64,000 bases of DNA from Cognatitamlana onchidii (GTDB taxonomy: Bacteria > Bacteroidota > Bacteroidia > Flavobacteriales > Flavobacteriaceae), in the NCBI RefSeq assembly GCF_004804355.1, contig NZ_SRWZ01000007.1, positions 1 to 64,000 on the forward strand, in the 5' to 3' direction. This document shows, piece by piece, positions 8,877 to 17,175 of the stretch; positions within the stretch are counted from its first letter, which is position 1; every line of letters starts with the position of its first letter. Under the pieces are notes generated by a model that saw only the letters and a list, made by a program, of their open reading frames with translations, did no database searches and was not told the origin of the DNA. The position numbers and the translations under genes were made by a program.

Positions 8877-10664
8877 ATGCCTTTTAGTACCAAAAGCCTA
8901 TTACGCAAATTTTTAATCTGGAAGTACAAGCATATTTCAGAAAGCCAGTTTATTTATATACTCAGTATTCTTGTTGGTTTTCTTGCAGGTATGGGAACTG
9001 TTGTACTTAAGAACTTAACGTACTACATCAGACATTTTTTTAGTCTTTATATTTTTCATGATTATCAAAGTACCCTTTACTTTATTCTTCCCATAATAGG
9101 CTTATTACTGGTTTATATTATAAAACAAACCTGGCTAAAAAAGCATATTGGTCATGGTATATCAACAACTTTATATGCCATATCAAAACTAAACGGAATT
9201 ATTCCAAGATATAATATTTATGCAGCATTAATTACCGCTCCGTTAACTGCTGGTTTTGGTGGATCGGTAGGATTGCAAGGACCAGCAGTAAGCGTTGGTT
9301 CGGCTTTAGGTTCTAATGCGGCACGTTTATTTCATATGAATGTAAAAACTAGAATGCTCTTAATAGGCTGTGCCGCAGCAGGGGCTATGGCATCCATGTT
9401 TAAAGCACCCATTGCGGCCATTATTTTTGCCATAGAAATATTTAGTTTGGATATTGCCTTTACCTCTTTAGTACCATTACTATTAGCATCGGTTTCTGCA
9501 GTAGTTACCTCTTACTTGTTTTCTGGAACAGACGTATTATTACGTTTTGAACTAACTGATAAATTTGAAGTTAATGATATTGCTTTTTATGCCCTACTAG
9601 GTTTGGTCACAGCATTTGCTTCAGTCTATTTTTCAAAGGTGTTTTTTGCCATCACTAATTTCTTCAAACAGTTTGAAAGCAGAGCATTAAGACTACTAAT
9701 AGGTGGCTTGGCTATTGGCACCATGCTCTATGTTATTCCGCCTCTTTATGGTGAGGGGTATGGTATTATGAATAACCTTTTAAAAGATGATCATTTGGCT
9801 GCAATTGGCACCACCCCTTTTGATATTGATTTATCAAACATCTGGATTGTTATTGCACTTTTGCTAGGAATTGCCATATTTAAGGCCATCGCTATGACCA
9901 CCACATTTGGAGCGGGTGGAGTTGGTGGGGTATTTATTCCAACGCTTGTTATGGGAAGTGCTATAGGTAACGCCTTTGCAAAAATAATTAATAATTTAGG
10001 ATTGGATTTTCATGTTTCAGAATCAAATTTCACTCTTATTGGAATGACTGGCTTAATGGCGGGTGTGCTACATGCCCCCCTTACCGCCATTTTCTTAATT
10101 GCCGAAATTACTGGTGGCTATGAGCTTTTTGTTCCGCTCATGATTGTTTCGGCCATATCCTTCGCAGTAACTAAATACTATATATCACATTCTATTTATA
10201 CTTTAAAACTAGCTGAGCGCGGTGAACTGATGACTCATGATAAAGATCAAAATGTATTGATGGTTTTGGATATTGATAAAGTCATTGAAAATAATTTTGT
10301 CATCTTAACACCAGAAATGAAACTTGGTGACATCCTTACTAAAGCGGTAGCAAAATCATCGAGAAATCATTTTCCGGTGGTTAACGACGACCACGAGTTT
10401 CTGGGTGTAATTCGTTTAGATGATATGAGACACATGATGTTTGATACAGATTTGTATGACAAGGTTAAAGCTTCTAGCCTCATGCACGCCGATCATGGTA
10501 TTATAAACTATGATGAAGATTCGATGAATGATATTATGAATAAATTTAAAACCAGTGGCGCATGGAATTTACCCGTTGTAAAGGGCGGCAAGTATTTTGG
10601 TTATATTTCAAAATCAAAATTACTTACAGCCTACAGGCAGCAACTCATTAATTTTACTAAATAG
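8877..10664 (+). CDS. CLC-family chloride channel with C-terminal CBS domains
   Basis: A 595-residue membrane protein with the CLC fold (about residues 20-430; GxFxP-type motif GGVFIP near 357-362) and a cytoplasmic CBS pair at about 470-590. The anion-binding signatures are altered. The site equivalent to GSGIP reads GHGIS (92-96), so His stands where the central Ser should be. The GxEGP site reads GLQGP (132-136), so Gln134 replaces the gating Glu. The internal proton Glu region reads AIEIF, with Ile at the second position. In E. coli ClC numbering these are Ser107, Glu148 and Glu203. Loss of both glutamates predicts a passive anion channel rather than an H+/Cl- antiporter. Four bases separate it from the small membrane gene that follows. 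Confidence 0.92.
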   Translation: MPFSTKSLLRKFLIWKYKHISESQFIYILSILVGFLAGMGTVVLKNLTYYIRHFFSLYIFHDYQSTLYFILPIIGLLLVYIIKQTWLKKHIGHGISTTLYAISKLNGIIPRYNIYAALITAPLTAGFGGSVGLQGPAVSVGSALGSNAARLFHMNVKTRMLLIGCAAAGAMASMFKAPIAAIIFAIEIFSLDIAFTSLVPLLLASVSAVVTSYLFSGTDVLLRFELTDKFEVNDIAFYALLGLVTAFASVYFSKVFFAITNFFKQFESRALRLLIGGLAIGTMLYVIPPLYGEGYGIMNNLLKDDHLAAIGTTPFDIDLSNIWIVIALLLGIAIFKAIAMTTTFGAGGVGGVFIPTLVMGSAIGNAFAKIINNLGLDFHVSESNFTLIGMTGLMAGVLHAPLTAIFLIAEITGGYELFVPLMIVSAISFAVTKYYISHSIYTLKLAERGELMTHDKDQNVLMVLDIDKVIENNFVILTPEMKLGDILTKAVAKSSRNHFPVVNDDHEFLGVIRLDDMRHMMFDTDLYDKVKASSLMHADHGIINYDEDSMNDIMNKFKTSGAWNLPVVKGGKYFGYISKSKLLTAYRQQLINFTK

Positions 10665-10668
10665 TACC

Positions 10669-10905
10669 ATGAAATATATCATTCTTACACTTACCATAGC
10701 CGCCTTAACAAGTATTATACTGGGCTTTGTATTAAACGTAGATTATCAAGAAAAGCTTATCGGGTTTGGTGTTGCAGGTTTATTTTTAGTGGTATTTCCT
10801 TTATTTTCTTACTACCGTTGGAAAGACAGGAATGTTAAAGAGTATATGCTCACAAAGGAGAATTTAGATAAAATGCGTGAAAGTCAAAAAGACAGAAAGT
10901 TTTAG
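10669..10905 (+). CDS. Small two-helix membrane protein of unknown function
   Basis: A 78-residue protein with two predicted transmembrane helices (about residues 2-24 and 32-49) and a basic cytoplasmic tail ending ESQKDRKF. I start at ATG 10669, four bases after the CLC stop; the longer frame from 10597 merely overlaps the CLC gene. The tight spacing suggests co-transcription and perhaps a shared membrane role. I do not recognise a named family. Confidence 0.75.
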   Translation: MKYIILTLTIAALTSIILGFVLNVDYQEKLIGFGVAGLFLVVFPLFSYYRWKDRNVKEYMLTKENLDKMRESQKDRKF

Positions 10906-10912
10906 GCTACAA

Positions 10913-11506
10913 CTAATCTTTAATGCATCTGCAACTTTGCATAATTCCAGAACTCACTGTTCCAGATGTAGAAACCAAAACGTTAGGTTCAATACGTACT
11001 TGTTTCCATGAATTTGGCAGACCACCATCAGTAGACGTATAGTAATATCCTTTAAGAGTAATGTCTTTATAACCTGCAAAATACCAACCACCTGCTAATA
11101 AATTAAAGCCTACAGGCTCTCCTTGTTGCATGGCAAAAGGTTTTAAAAACACATGGGCAGCATTAATACCTCCTAAATAATCAATAAGAAGGTCCCATTC
11201 TTCCTTAGATGGTAAATGCCAACCTTCTGGACATGCGGTTTGAGCAGCATCTCCTGTATAGAGTCTACCATATATAAAACAATTATCGGTCTCACCGTCA
11301 TAACATGAACTGGTATCGTCTCCAAAATCGTAATTAAGGTTTTCTGCAAACCATGTTTGGTCACCAATAGTTATAATTTCATAAACTTGGTTGTCTCGTG
11401 TATCAATAAACTCAGTATCTGGAACTATTGGAACATTGTTATCATCGTCGTTTGAACAAGACATCAAACCACATAAACAAACTATTATTATCATATTGAA
11501 CCTCAT
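10913..11506 (-). CDS. FISUMP-domain surface lipoprotein
   Basis: A 197-residue lipoprotein: signal peptide with lipobox (GLMSC, about Cys17) followed immediately by SNDDDN, an acidic tail of the type that directs lipoproteins to the cell surface in Flavobacteriia. The body matches the Fibrobacter succinogenes major paralogous (FISUMP) domain: DNQVYEIITIGDQTWFAENL, then GRLYTGDAAQTACPEGWHLPS. Four or more Cys residues are likely to form disulphides. The molecular function of FISUMP proteins is not established. Its stop faces the preceding plus-strand gene 8 bp away. Confidence 0.88.
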   Translation of the reverse strand: MRFNMIIIVCLCGLMSCSNDDDNNVPIVPDTEFIDTRDNQVYEIITIGDQTWFAENLNYDFGDDTSSCYDGETDNCFIYGRLYTGDAAQTACPEGWHLPSKEEWDLLIDYLGGINAAHVFLKPFAMQQGEPVGFNLLAGGWYFAGYKDITLKGYYYTSTDGGLPNSWKQVRIEPNVLVSTSGTVSSGIMQSCRCIKD

Positions 11507-11573
11507 AAACGATGGCTTTGGATATGAATTACTATCTATAAATATAAAAAAAGTTTTTGAAAGCTTTTTACTT

Positions 11574-12023
11574 CTAGTTTAGGTTACGTTTCAAAATAAA
11601 AAAACGCTTCATTAAACTGGACGCTTCTTCTGCCATAATTCCGCCCTCTATAGTTGTTTTTGGATGTAATTTTGTATTTAACGTTGTAAATCCGCGCTCC
11701 ATATCTCTAGCACCATAAACAATCCTTGAAATTTGACTCCAATATAAAGCTCCAGCACACATTTGGCAAGGTTCTAGGGTTACATAAAGGGTACAATTCT
11801 TTAAATATTTTCCTCCTAAAAAATTCGCTGCTGCTGTAATAGCTTGCATTTCGGCATGTGCTGTAACATCGTTAAGCGTCTCGGTAAGATTATGCCCTCT
11901 GGCAATCACTTTATTATCAACGACTACCACTGCACCTACAGGTACTTCGCCTTGCTCAAAAGCCACCTCTGCCTCTTGAAGGGCCTTTTTCATAAAATAT
12001 GCATCATCAAAAGGTTCTATCAT
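11574..12023 (-). CDS. tadA: tRNA-specific adenosine deaminase
   Basis: A 149-residue cytidine/deoxycytidylate deaminase-fold enzyme that converts adenosine-34 of tRNA-Arg(ACG) to inosine. The zinc site is intact: HAE at 56-58 supplies His56 and catalytic Glu58, and PCQMC at 85-89 supplies Cys86 and Cys89. The length is typical of TadA. The start MIEPFDDAYFM aligns well with the E. coli N-terminal helix. It is divergent from dxs with only 39 bp between start codons, and its -7 element is placed so that the mRNA would be essentially leaderless. Confidence 0.93.
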   Translation of the reverse strand: MIEPFDDAYFMKKALQEAEVAFEQGEVPVGAVVVVDNKVIARGHNLTETLNDVTAHAEMQAITAAANFLGGKYLKNCTLYVTLEPCQMCAGALYWSQISRIVYGARDMERGFTTLNTKLHPKTTIEGGIMAEEASSLMKRFFILKRNLN

Positions 12024-12028
12024 GGTAA

Positions 12029-12036
12029 CAAAAATA
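12029..12036 (-). promoter_or_regulatory. tadA: -7 element of the tadA promoter
   Basis: On the minus strand this reads TATTTTTG, an exact TAnnTTTG match. Only 5 bp separate it from the tadA ATG. I see no TTG at the expected -33 spacing, which lowers confidence. Confidence 0.5.
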
Positions 12037-12050
12037 CGATTTCATTCTTG

Positions 12051-12058
12051 TATTTTTG
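12051..12058 (+). promoter_or_regulatory. dxs: -7 element of the dxs promoter
   Basis: TATTTTTG, an exact TAnnTTTG match, ends 4 bp before the GTG start of dxs. No clear -33 TTG is visible. Confidence 0.5.
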
Positions 12059-12062
12059 TCTC

Positions 12063-13820
12063 GTGCAAAAAAGTCTACTATCAAATATCAATTCTCCTAA
12101 AGAACTCCGTCTTTTAAACAAAAAAGATCTTCCCCAACTTGCCCAAGAGTTACGCAAGTTTATTATTGACATTGTTGCCACCAAAGAAGGCCATTTAGGA
12201 GCTAGTTTGGGAGTTGTAGAACTCACCATTGCCCTACATTATGTTTTTAACACCCCAGAAGATTTATTGTTATGGGATGTTGGACATCAAGCCTATGGTC
12301 ATAAAATTTTAACAGAACGACGAGATAATTTTCACACTAATAGACAATTAGGTGGTATTAGCGGATTTCCAAAACGAGACGAAAGCATCTATGACACCTT
12401 TGGTGTTGGACATTCTTCCACTTCCATTTCTGCAGCATTAGGCATGTCGATTGCCTCAAAACTAAAAGGCGAAAACAGGCAGCATATTGCCGTAATTGGT
12501 GATGCCTCCATTGCCAGTGGCATGGCCTTTGAAGGGTTAAATCACGCTGGTGTAACCAATGCCAACCTATTGGTTATCTTGAACGACAATGCCATTGGCA
12601 TAGATCCTAGTGTTGGTGCATTAAAACAATATTTAACTAACGTTAAAAAAGGTGTTCAAAAACGAAATAACATCATTGAAGCCTTAAATTTTAATTATTC
12701 AGGGCCTATTAACGGCCATGATTTAAGTAAAGTGATTTCTGAATTAGAGCGTCTAAAAACTGTTGAAGGCCCTAAATTATTACACATCATTACCACCAAA
12801 GGCAAAGGCTTAAAACAAGCCGAAACCCATCAAGTAAAATATCATGCCCCAGGAAAGTTTGATGCCAAAACAGGTAATTTAGCTGTAAAACCCAATAAAG
12901 AGCAACCACCTAAATATCAAGATGTATTTGGGCATACACTTGTAGAACTGGCAAAGAACAACAAAAACATTATAGGGATTACTCCCGCCATGCCTACTGG
13001 AAGTTCTTTAAAATACATGATGGATGAAATTCCTGATCGTGCTTTCGATGTTGGCATTGCCGAACAACATGCGGTTACGTTTGCTGCAGGTATGGCAACA
13101 CAAGGTTTGATTCCGTTTTGCAGCATCTACTCTACGTTTTTACAGCGCGCTTACGATCAAGTTATTCATGATGTTGCTCTTCAAAACCTACCAGTTGTAT
13201 TCTGTCTAGATCGTGCAGGGTTGGTGGGACAAGACGGAGCTACACACCATGGAGTTTTTGATATATCCTTTTTACGTTGCATCCCTAATCTGATTATTTT
13301 TGCGCCACGAAACGAAGTAGAATTGCGCAACATTATGTATACTGCGCAATTAGGTTTAGAACACCCCATAGCCATAAGATATCCACGTGGAAGAGGCGTG
13401 ACTTTAAATTGGAAACAACCTTTTATCAAACTAGACATTGGCAAAGGAGTTCAACTAAAGCAGGGTAAAAAGCTTGCGGTTTTAAGCATTGGTCCTATCG
13501 CAAAAAATGTTTCTGAAGCTATTGAAGGGTTAGAAATTTCGCACTATGACATGCGTTTTGTAAAACCTTTGGATGAGGTTACATTGCACGCCGTTTTCAA
13601 AAGACATCAATTTATTGTAACCATTGAAGACAATTCTGTAAAAGGCGGTTTTGGTTCGGAAATTTTAGAATTTGCTGCAACACATGACTACAAAAATTCG
13701 GTTAAAGTTTTAGGGGTTCCTGATGGGTTTGTACAACACGGAAGGGTTGACGAATTACAAACCATAGTAGGGCTAGATGTTGAAAGTTTAAAACAGCTTT
13801 TTAGCAAATATTCAAGCTAG
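12063..13820 (+). CDS. dxs: 1-deoxy-D-xylulose-5-phosphate synthase
   Basis: A 585-residue thiamine-diphosphate enzyme that condenses pyruvate and glyceraldehyde-3-phosphate in the first step of the MEP isoprenoid pathway. The ThDP-binding segment runs from GDASIASGMAFEGLNHAG to ILNDNAIGI, and the transketolase-like second half contains DVGIAEQHAVTFAAGMA. GDA instead of GDG at the ThDP motif is a variant I associate with Bacteroidota homologues. The start is GTG 12063 (VQKSLLSNINSPKELRLL), which aligns with the conserved ELRLL region. The open frame extends further upstream only as an antisense shadow of tadA. Confidence 0.95.
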   Translation: MQKSLLSNINSPKELRLLNKKDLPQLAQELRKFIIDIVATKEGHLGASLGVVELTIALHYVFNTPEDLLLWDVGHQAYGHKILTERRDNFHTNRQLGGISGFPKRDESIYDTFGVGHSSTSISAALGMSIASKLKGENRQHIAVIGDASIASGMAFEGLNHAGVTNANLLVILNDNAIGIDPSVGALKQYLTNVKKGVQKRNNIIEALNFNYSGPINGHDLSKVISELERLKTVEGPKLLHIITTKGKGLKQAETHQVKYHAPGKFDAKTGNLAVKPNKEQPPKYQDVFGHTLVELAKNNKNIIGITPAMPTGSSLKYMMDEIPDRAFDVGIAEQHAVTFAAGMATQGLIPFCSIYSTFLQRAYDQVIHDVALQNLPVVFCLDRAGLVGQDGATHHGVFDISFLRCIPNLIIFAPRNEVELRNIMYTAQLGLEHPIAIRYPRGRGVTLNWKQPFIKLDIGKGVQLKQGKKLAVLSIGPIAKNVSEAIEGLEISHYDMRFVKPLDEVTLHAVFKRHQFIVTIEDNSVKGGFGSEILEFAATHDYKNSVKVLGVPDGFVQHGRVDELQTIVGLDVESLKQLFSKYSS

Positions 13821-13826
13821 TCCAGT

Positions 13827-14690
13827 TTAATTCGTAACATATCTATTCCAAAATTCAGCATGATTATCAGCTACTTCTCCAATATTAAAAATCCACCAAT
13901 TCTCGACACAATCTGAATAGTCTACTCCATCATAACGAATATAAGACCATTCATGAGGGAATTTGTTTGGGAATTTTCTAGCAATAACATTGTCGGCTTC
14001 AGTCCATAATTTTCTTGCTTTTTTATTAGGTGATGTTTTAGCTAAAGCTATCCATTTACTGTCTTTAGCTCTGTACTCTGGTGTTTGATGAGGCCCTCGA
14101 CTTCCCTTTTCAACTCCATAGGCTTTATTACCATCGTCTATTGAAAAATAGTTAGTTTTTTGTTTTACATAGTCTAAATCTGACGCCGTGGTATGATCTT
14201 CATTCCATTTACTATGTTGTACTACAATAACGTTAGATTTTACAAGTACTTCTGGAATTACTTTTAGTACTTCTGCAATCCAATCTGCAGTAATGTTCGA
14301 TTGTCCTGCTTCTTGCACCCAAACTTTTCCACCTTTTTTTAATGTATAAACTACTTTCTTTGTAATGCGAGCAACGGCTCCGTTCCAATCTTTATGAGCA
14401 TTGGTCCACTTATTACCAAATGCTAATTTTAGTAATTTACTGGAATCTATAAATGCACCTTCTTGAATGCCAGTGGCTCCTGCTACCACAAAATAATTTA
14501 CCCCTCTTAAATCCTTGTGCAATAACATAGATCCTAAAGCTGCTTGAGCGTGAATATCATCTGGATCTGGTTTACTATCAAACTGAGCAATCAACAAATC
14601 ATTTTCTGCATTAAAAAAAGGTCGTTCACTAGACCGTACAAAATTACATGATACCAAAACTAATGCCAAGAGTAAAACTTTCGATGTCAT
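13827..14690 (-). CDS. Putative nucleoside-hydrolase-like lipoprotein
   Basis: A 287-residue predicted lipoprotein (lipobox LVSC, Cys15). After the anchor the sequence reads IAQFDSKPDPDDIHAQAALG; the Asp cluster (Asp38, 42, 44, 45) resembles the calcium-binding DxDxxxDD loop that opens inosine/uridine nucleoside hydrolases. The remaining catalytic residues of that family are not evident to me. An extracytoplasmic glycosidase-like role is only a suggestion; the fold assignment is tentative. The gene converges on dxs with 6 bp between stops and has no obvious operon partner. Confidence 0.6.
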   Translation of the reverse strand: MTSKVLLLALVLVSCNFVRSSERPFFNAENDLLIAQFDSKPDPDDIHAQAALGSMLLHKDLRGVNYFVVAGATGIQEGAFIDSSKLLKLAFGNKWTNAHKDWNGAVARITKKVVYTLKKGGKVWVQEAGQSNITADWIAEVLKVIPEVLVKSNVIVVQHSKWNEDHTTASDLDYVKQKTNYFSIDDGNKAYGVEKGSRGPHQTPEYRAKDSKWIALAKTSPNKKARKLWTEADNVIARKFPNKFPHEWSYIRYDGVDYSDCVENWWIFNIGEVADNHAEFWNRYVTN

Positions 14691-14775
14691 AATGCTGAAT
14701 TTCTTATTGCTTAAAAATAGTCAAAAAGTAATACTCTGCGCCAAAGACTAATACCTTTGCTAAAGCTTCCTGACA

Positions 14776-14812
14776 GAAAAAGGAATGCCTCTAAAATAAC
14801 AGGAGCATTCTT
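14776..14812 (-). terminator. Terminator downstream of dgt
   Basis: On the minus strand an imperfect hairpin (arms around GAATGCTCC and GAGGCATTC) is followed by TTTTT, about 35 bp after the dgt stop codon. Confidence 0.55.
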
Positions 14813-14846
14813 GTATTAGGAAATACTATTTGAGGTTACGCATTTT

Positions 14847-16187
14847 TTAGAATGTAACGCCTTCAATCTTTTTAAAATTCTGGATGGCTTTGCTGTCACT
14901 TAACAAAGACACATAATGGCAAACAGATAACAAGCGTTGGTATAAACTAGAAGCACTAAAATTTATGGTTTCTGGGAGGCGTTTTAAGATAAGCTTGTCG
15001 TAGTTTGATGCAGTACCATTAAAACTGTTATTTACCGCAACAGTATATACCATGAGCAATTTGTTGATTATTTGATAGCCAGCAATTTCTTTATCGACCA
15101 CCTCGTCGGATTGGTAAATTTTTTCGACACTTATTTTAATGATATCCTTTATTTGTGCGTCATACTTGCTTTTATCCAGCAATGCACAATCGAAAGTACT
15201 ATTTAAAATAGCATCTTCATTTTTCATAAAAATATCGACAGCGTCATTTATTAGGGCTCCAATGGCCAAAGCTCGAAGATACCCAATACGATCTTCCTTA
15301 TTCCCAAGTGCGTAATAATTTTCTGGGATGATATTATCACGAATTACCTTGGAAAGATACTCTAGCGCATATTCCTCTTGAATAAGCCCAAGGTTAATAC
15401 CGTCTTCAAAATCAATAATAGTATAACAAATATCGTCTGCCGCCTCGACCAAATAAGCTAATGGGTGCCGGGCATAACTCAGATCTTTATCGCTTCGCTT
15501 TATAAGCCCTAGTTCGTTCGCTACATCTTTAAATGCCGCTTTGTCTGATTGAAAGAATCCGTATTTTTTGTCGGCAATGTGTTTTGTTGGTTTCTTGGGT
15601 AAGGATTCTTTAGGGTATTTAGTAAATGCCCCTAGAGTAGCATAGCTTAGACGAAGCCCGCCCTCTCGACCTGCTCTACTTTGGGTTAGAATCTTGAATC
15701 CGTTGGCGTTCCCTTCGAAATCACATAAGTCTTGATATTCTTTATCGGTTAATTGATTTTTGTACTGCTTCCCGAGTCCTGATTTAAAGAACTCTCCTAT
15801 AGATTTTTCGCCAGAATGCCCAAATGGCGGATTTCCAATATCGTGAGCCAAAGCCGCGGTTGCAACAATAGCCCCAAAATCGTTTGCTTGATAACCATGA
15901 ACCTTTTGTAAACTTGGATGTTTTTCTAATACTTTTTGCCCTACTTTTCGCCCTAAAGAACGCCCAACAACACTAACCTCTAAACTATGGGTTAAACGGG
16001 TGTGCACAAAATCGGTTTGTGATAAAGGGATTACTTGCGTTTTATCCTGTAGGCTTCTAAATTCTTGAGAAAAGATAATACGGTCGTAATCCACTTCGAA
16101 ACCCAGCCGAGTTTCATCCTGTTCTTTTCTTAGTCGTTTATTGGTATCGCCATAGCGTTTTAAGGAGAGAAGTTGTTCCCAGTTCAT
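14847..16187 (-). CDS. dgt: Deoxyguanosinetriphosphate triphosphohydrolase (HD domain)
   Basis: A 446-residue HD-superfamily dNTP triphosphohydrolase that removes tripolyphosphate from dGTP/dNTPs. Metal-binding residues are visible: HTRLTHSLE near 62-70 (His67) and ALAHDIGNPPFGHSGE with His115-Asp116, plus the later DICYTIIDFEDG segment. The length fits the Dgt/SAMHD1-like bacterial enzymes. It is a single gene reading away from the phosphorus island. The 275 bp upstream are shared with the divergent gene at 16463. Confidence 0.93.
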   Translation of the reverse strand: MNWEQLLSLKRYGDTNKRLRKEQDETRLGFEVDYDRIIFSQEFRSLQDKTQVIPLSQTDFVHTRLTHSLEVSVVGRSLGRKVGQKVLEKHPSLQKVHGYQANDFGAIVATAALAHDIGNPPFGHSGEKSIGEFFKSGLGKQYKNQLTDKEYQDLCDFEGNANGFKILTQSRAGREGGLRLSYATLGAFTKYPKESLPKKPTKHIADKKYGFFQSDKAAFKDVANELGLIKRSDKDLSYARHPLAYLVEAADDICYTIIDFEDGINLGLIQEEYALEYLSKVIRDNIIPENYYALGNKEDRIGYLRALAIGALINDAVDIFMKNEDAILNSTFDCALLDKSKYDAQIKDIIKISVEKIYQSDEVVDKEIAGYQIINKLLMVYTVAVNNSFNGTASNYDKLILKRLPETINFSASSLYQRLLSVCHYVSLLSDSKAIQNFKKIEGVTF

Positions 16188-16362
16188 TGTTTTGATTTAA
16201 GCTGAGGCAAGATACTAAAGAATTTGGTTTATTATTGAACTAATCGGCGCTTTACTTTACAAAACAAAAGTAATCACTATAATGTCTGTTTTACAGATAA
16301 ACCGCATCAAAATACGATGAAAAGACAGGGTTTAGCAAAATCCGTAAAACTTCATGATTCTG

Positions 16363-16440
16363 GTAACATTAGGGTAACATTTTGATTAAACAGGTTTAAA
16401 GTTTAGGTAACATCTTAATCATGTTTATATCTTTAATTTG
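16363..16440 (+). promoter_or_regulatory. Phased 11-bp Pho-box-like array and -7 element (promoter 1)
   Basis: Six 7-mers start at 16363, 16374, 16385, 16396, 16407 and 16418: GTAACAT, GTAACAT, ATTAAAC, TTAAAGT, GTAACAT, ATCATGT. All have T at position 2 and A at position 4. The last ends 8 bp before TTAATTTG (16433-16440), a near-consensus -7 element 22 bp ahead of the next ATG. The 7+4 direct-repeat format is that of PhoB boxes; the regulator identity is inferred. Confidence 0.65.
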
Positions 16441-16462
16441 CATTTCATTTAAGAAATAGCAA

Positions 16463-16849
16463 ATGAAAAATATTGTTTTTACATTATTATTAGTTATTGC
16501 GGCATCAAGTTTAAGCTTCAGTCAAAATTCAGGATCTATTAGCGGAACCTTATTAGATCTTGAATCTAACAATGCGCCTTTAACTTTCGCAAGAGTTAAA
16601 ATTAAGGAAACAGGTGCAGAAGTGCTTTCTGATGAAAATGGCGTGTTTAGGCTTAACAACTTAGAGGCAGGCGCTTACACTTTAATTTACAGTTTTGTTG
16701 GTTATGAAACTAAAGAAACTGAGGTGAAAATTACTTCAAACAAATCCACAAACATAACTTTACATTTAGCGGCTAGCACTATTTCACTAGACGACTTGGT
16801 TATGGCTATTGCAAGTACAGACGAAAAAAGTACAACGAGCACCAATTAA
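16463..16849 (+). CDS. Secreted free-standing CarboxypepD_reg-like domain protein
   Basis: A 128-residue protein with a Sec signal peptide (SSLSFSQ, cleavage near residue 20) and one CarboxypepD_reg-like (transthyretin-like) domain, then a short Ser/Thr-rich tail. It closely resembles the N-terminus of the TonB-dependent receptor encoded next: both contain YTL(I/V)(Y/F)SFVGYET and end in a SLDDLV/SLDEVV segment. It stops exactly where the receptor would continue into its plug. It could be a receptor remnant or an autonomous periplasmic partner. It has its own phased promoter and terminator, which favours a real gene. Confidence 0.8.
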   Translation: MKNIVFTLLLVIAASSLSFSQNSGSISGTLLDLESNNAPLTFARVKIKETGAEVLSDENGVFRLNNLEAGAYTLIYSFVGYETKETEVKITSNKSTNITLHLAASTISLDDLVMAIASTDEKSTTSTN

Positions 16850-16884
16850 GCAGCACATAAAAAGTTCTTTTTTTAAAATATTTT

Positions 16885-16921
16885 AGAAGCGGTTTTTAAG
16901 TAATTAAAAACCGCTTCTTTT
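16885..16921 (+). terminator. Rho-independent terminator
   Basis: AGAAGCGGTTTTTAA (16885-16899) pairs perfectly with TTAAAAACCGCTTCT (16904-16918), a 15-bp stem with a 4-nt loop followed by T-rich sequence. It ends the 16463 transcript. Confidence 0.85.
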
Positions 16922-17032
16922 ATTATAGACATTATCAAGCAATTAACATATCATTAAAATATTCTTGCAAAACCAGCTTTGCAATAATGTAAAACCCCTA
17001 TCTCTACTAAATCAAGGGTTTAACGTTTTAAT

Positions 17033-17050
17033 GTTAAATTAATGTAACTA
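17033..17050 (+). promoter_or_regulatory. Extra Pho-box-like pair upstream of the receptor
   Basis: GTTAAAT (17033-17039) and GTAACTA (17044-17050) are 11 bp apart. They lie 25 bp upstream of the main array and out of its register. A weaker set (TTATCAA, TTAACAT, TTAAAAT at 16932, 16943, 16954) lies further upstream. Confidence 0.4.
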
Positions 17051-17074
17051 AATATAATGCTTAATCGCTTCTTG

Positions 17075-17152
17075 ATAACATTATCCTAACGCTTTTGTTA
17101 CTGTTCTTTAACTAATAGGTAACGCTTTGTTTACAATATGTCAGTTCCTTTG
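17075..17152 (+). promoter_or_regulatory. Phased 11-bp Pho-box-like array and -7 element (promoter 2)
   Basis: Six 7-mers every 11 bp from 17075: ATAACAT, CTAACGC, GTTACTG, TTAACTA, GTAACGC, TTTACAA. Each fits nT(A/T)AC. The last ends 8 bp before TTCCTTTG (17145-17152), the putative -7 element, which is 23 bp before the receptor ATG. There is no TTG at the -33 position, as expected for an activator-dependent promoter. Confidence 0.7.
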
Positions 17153-17175
17153 CGGCAAGAAATCATAGATAAAAA

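Noticed and set aside
11844-12062. Long 5' extension of the dxs frame
   Set aside because: It runs antisense through tadA and carries no Dxs homology; the conserved region begins right after GTG 12063.
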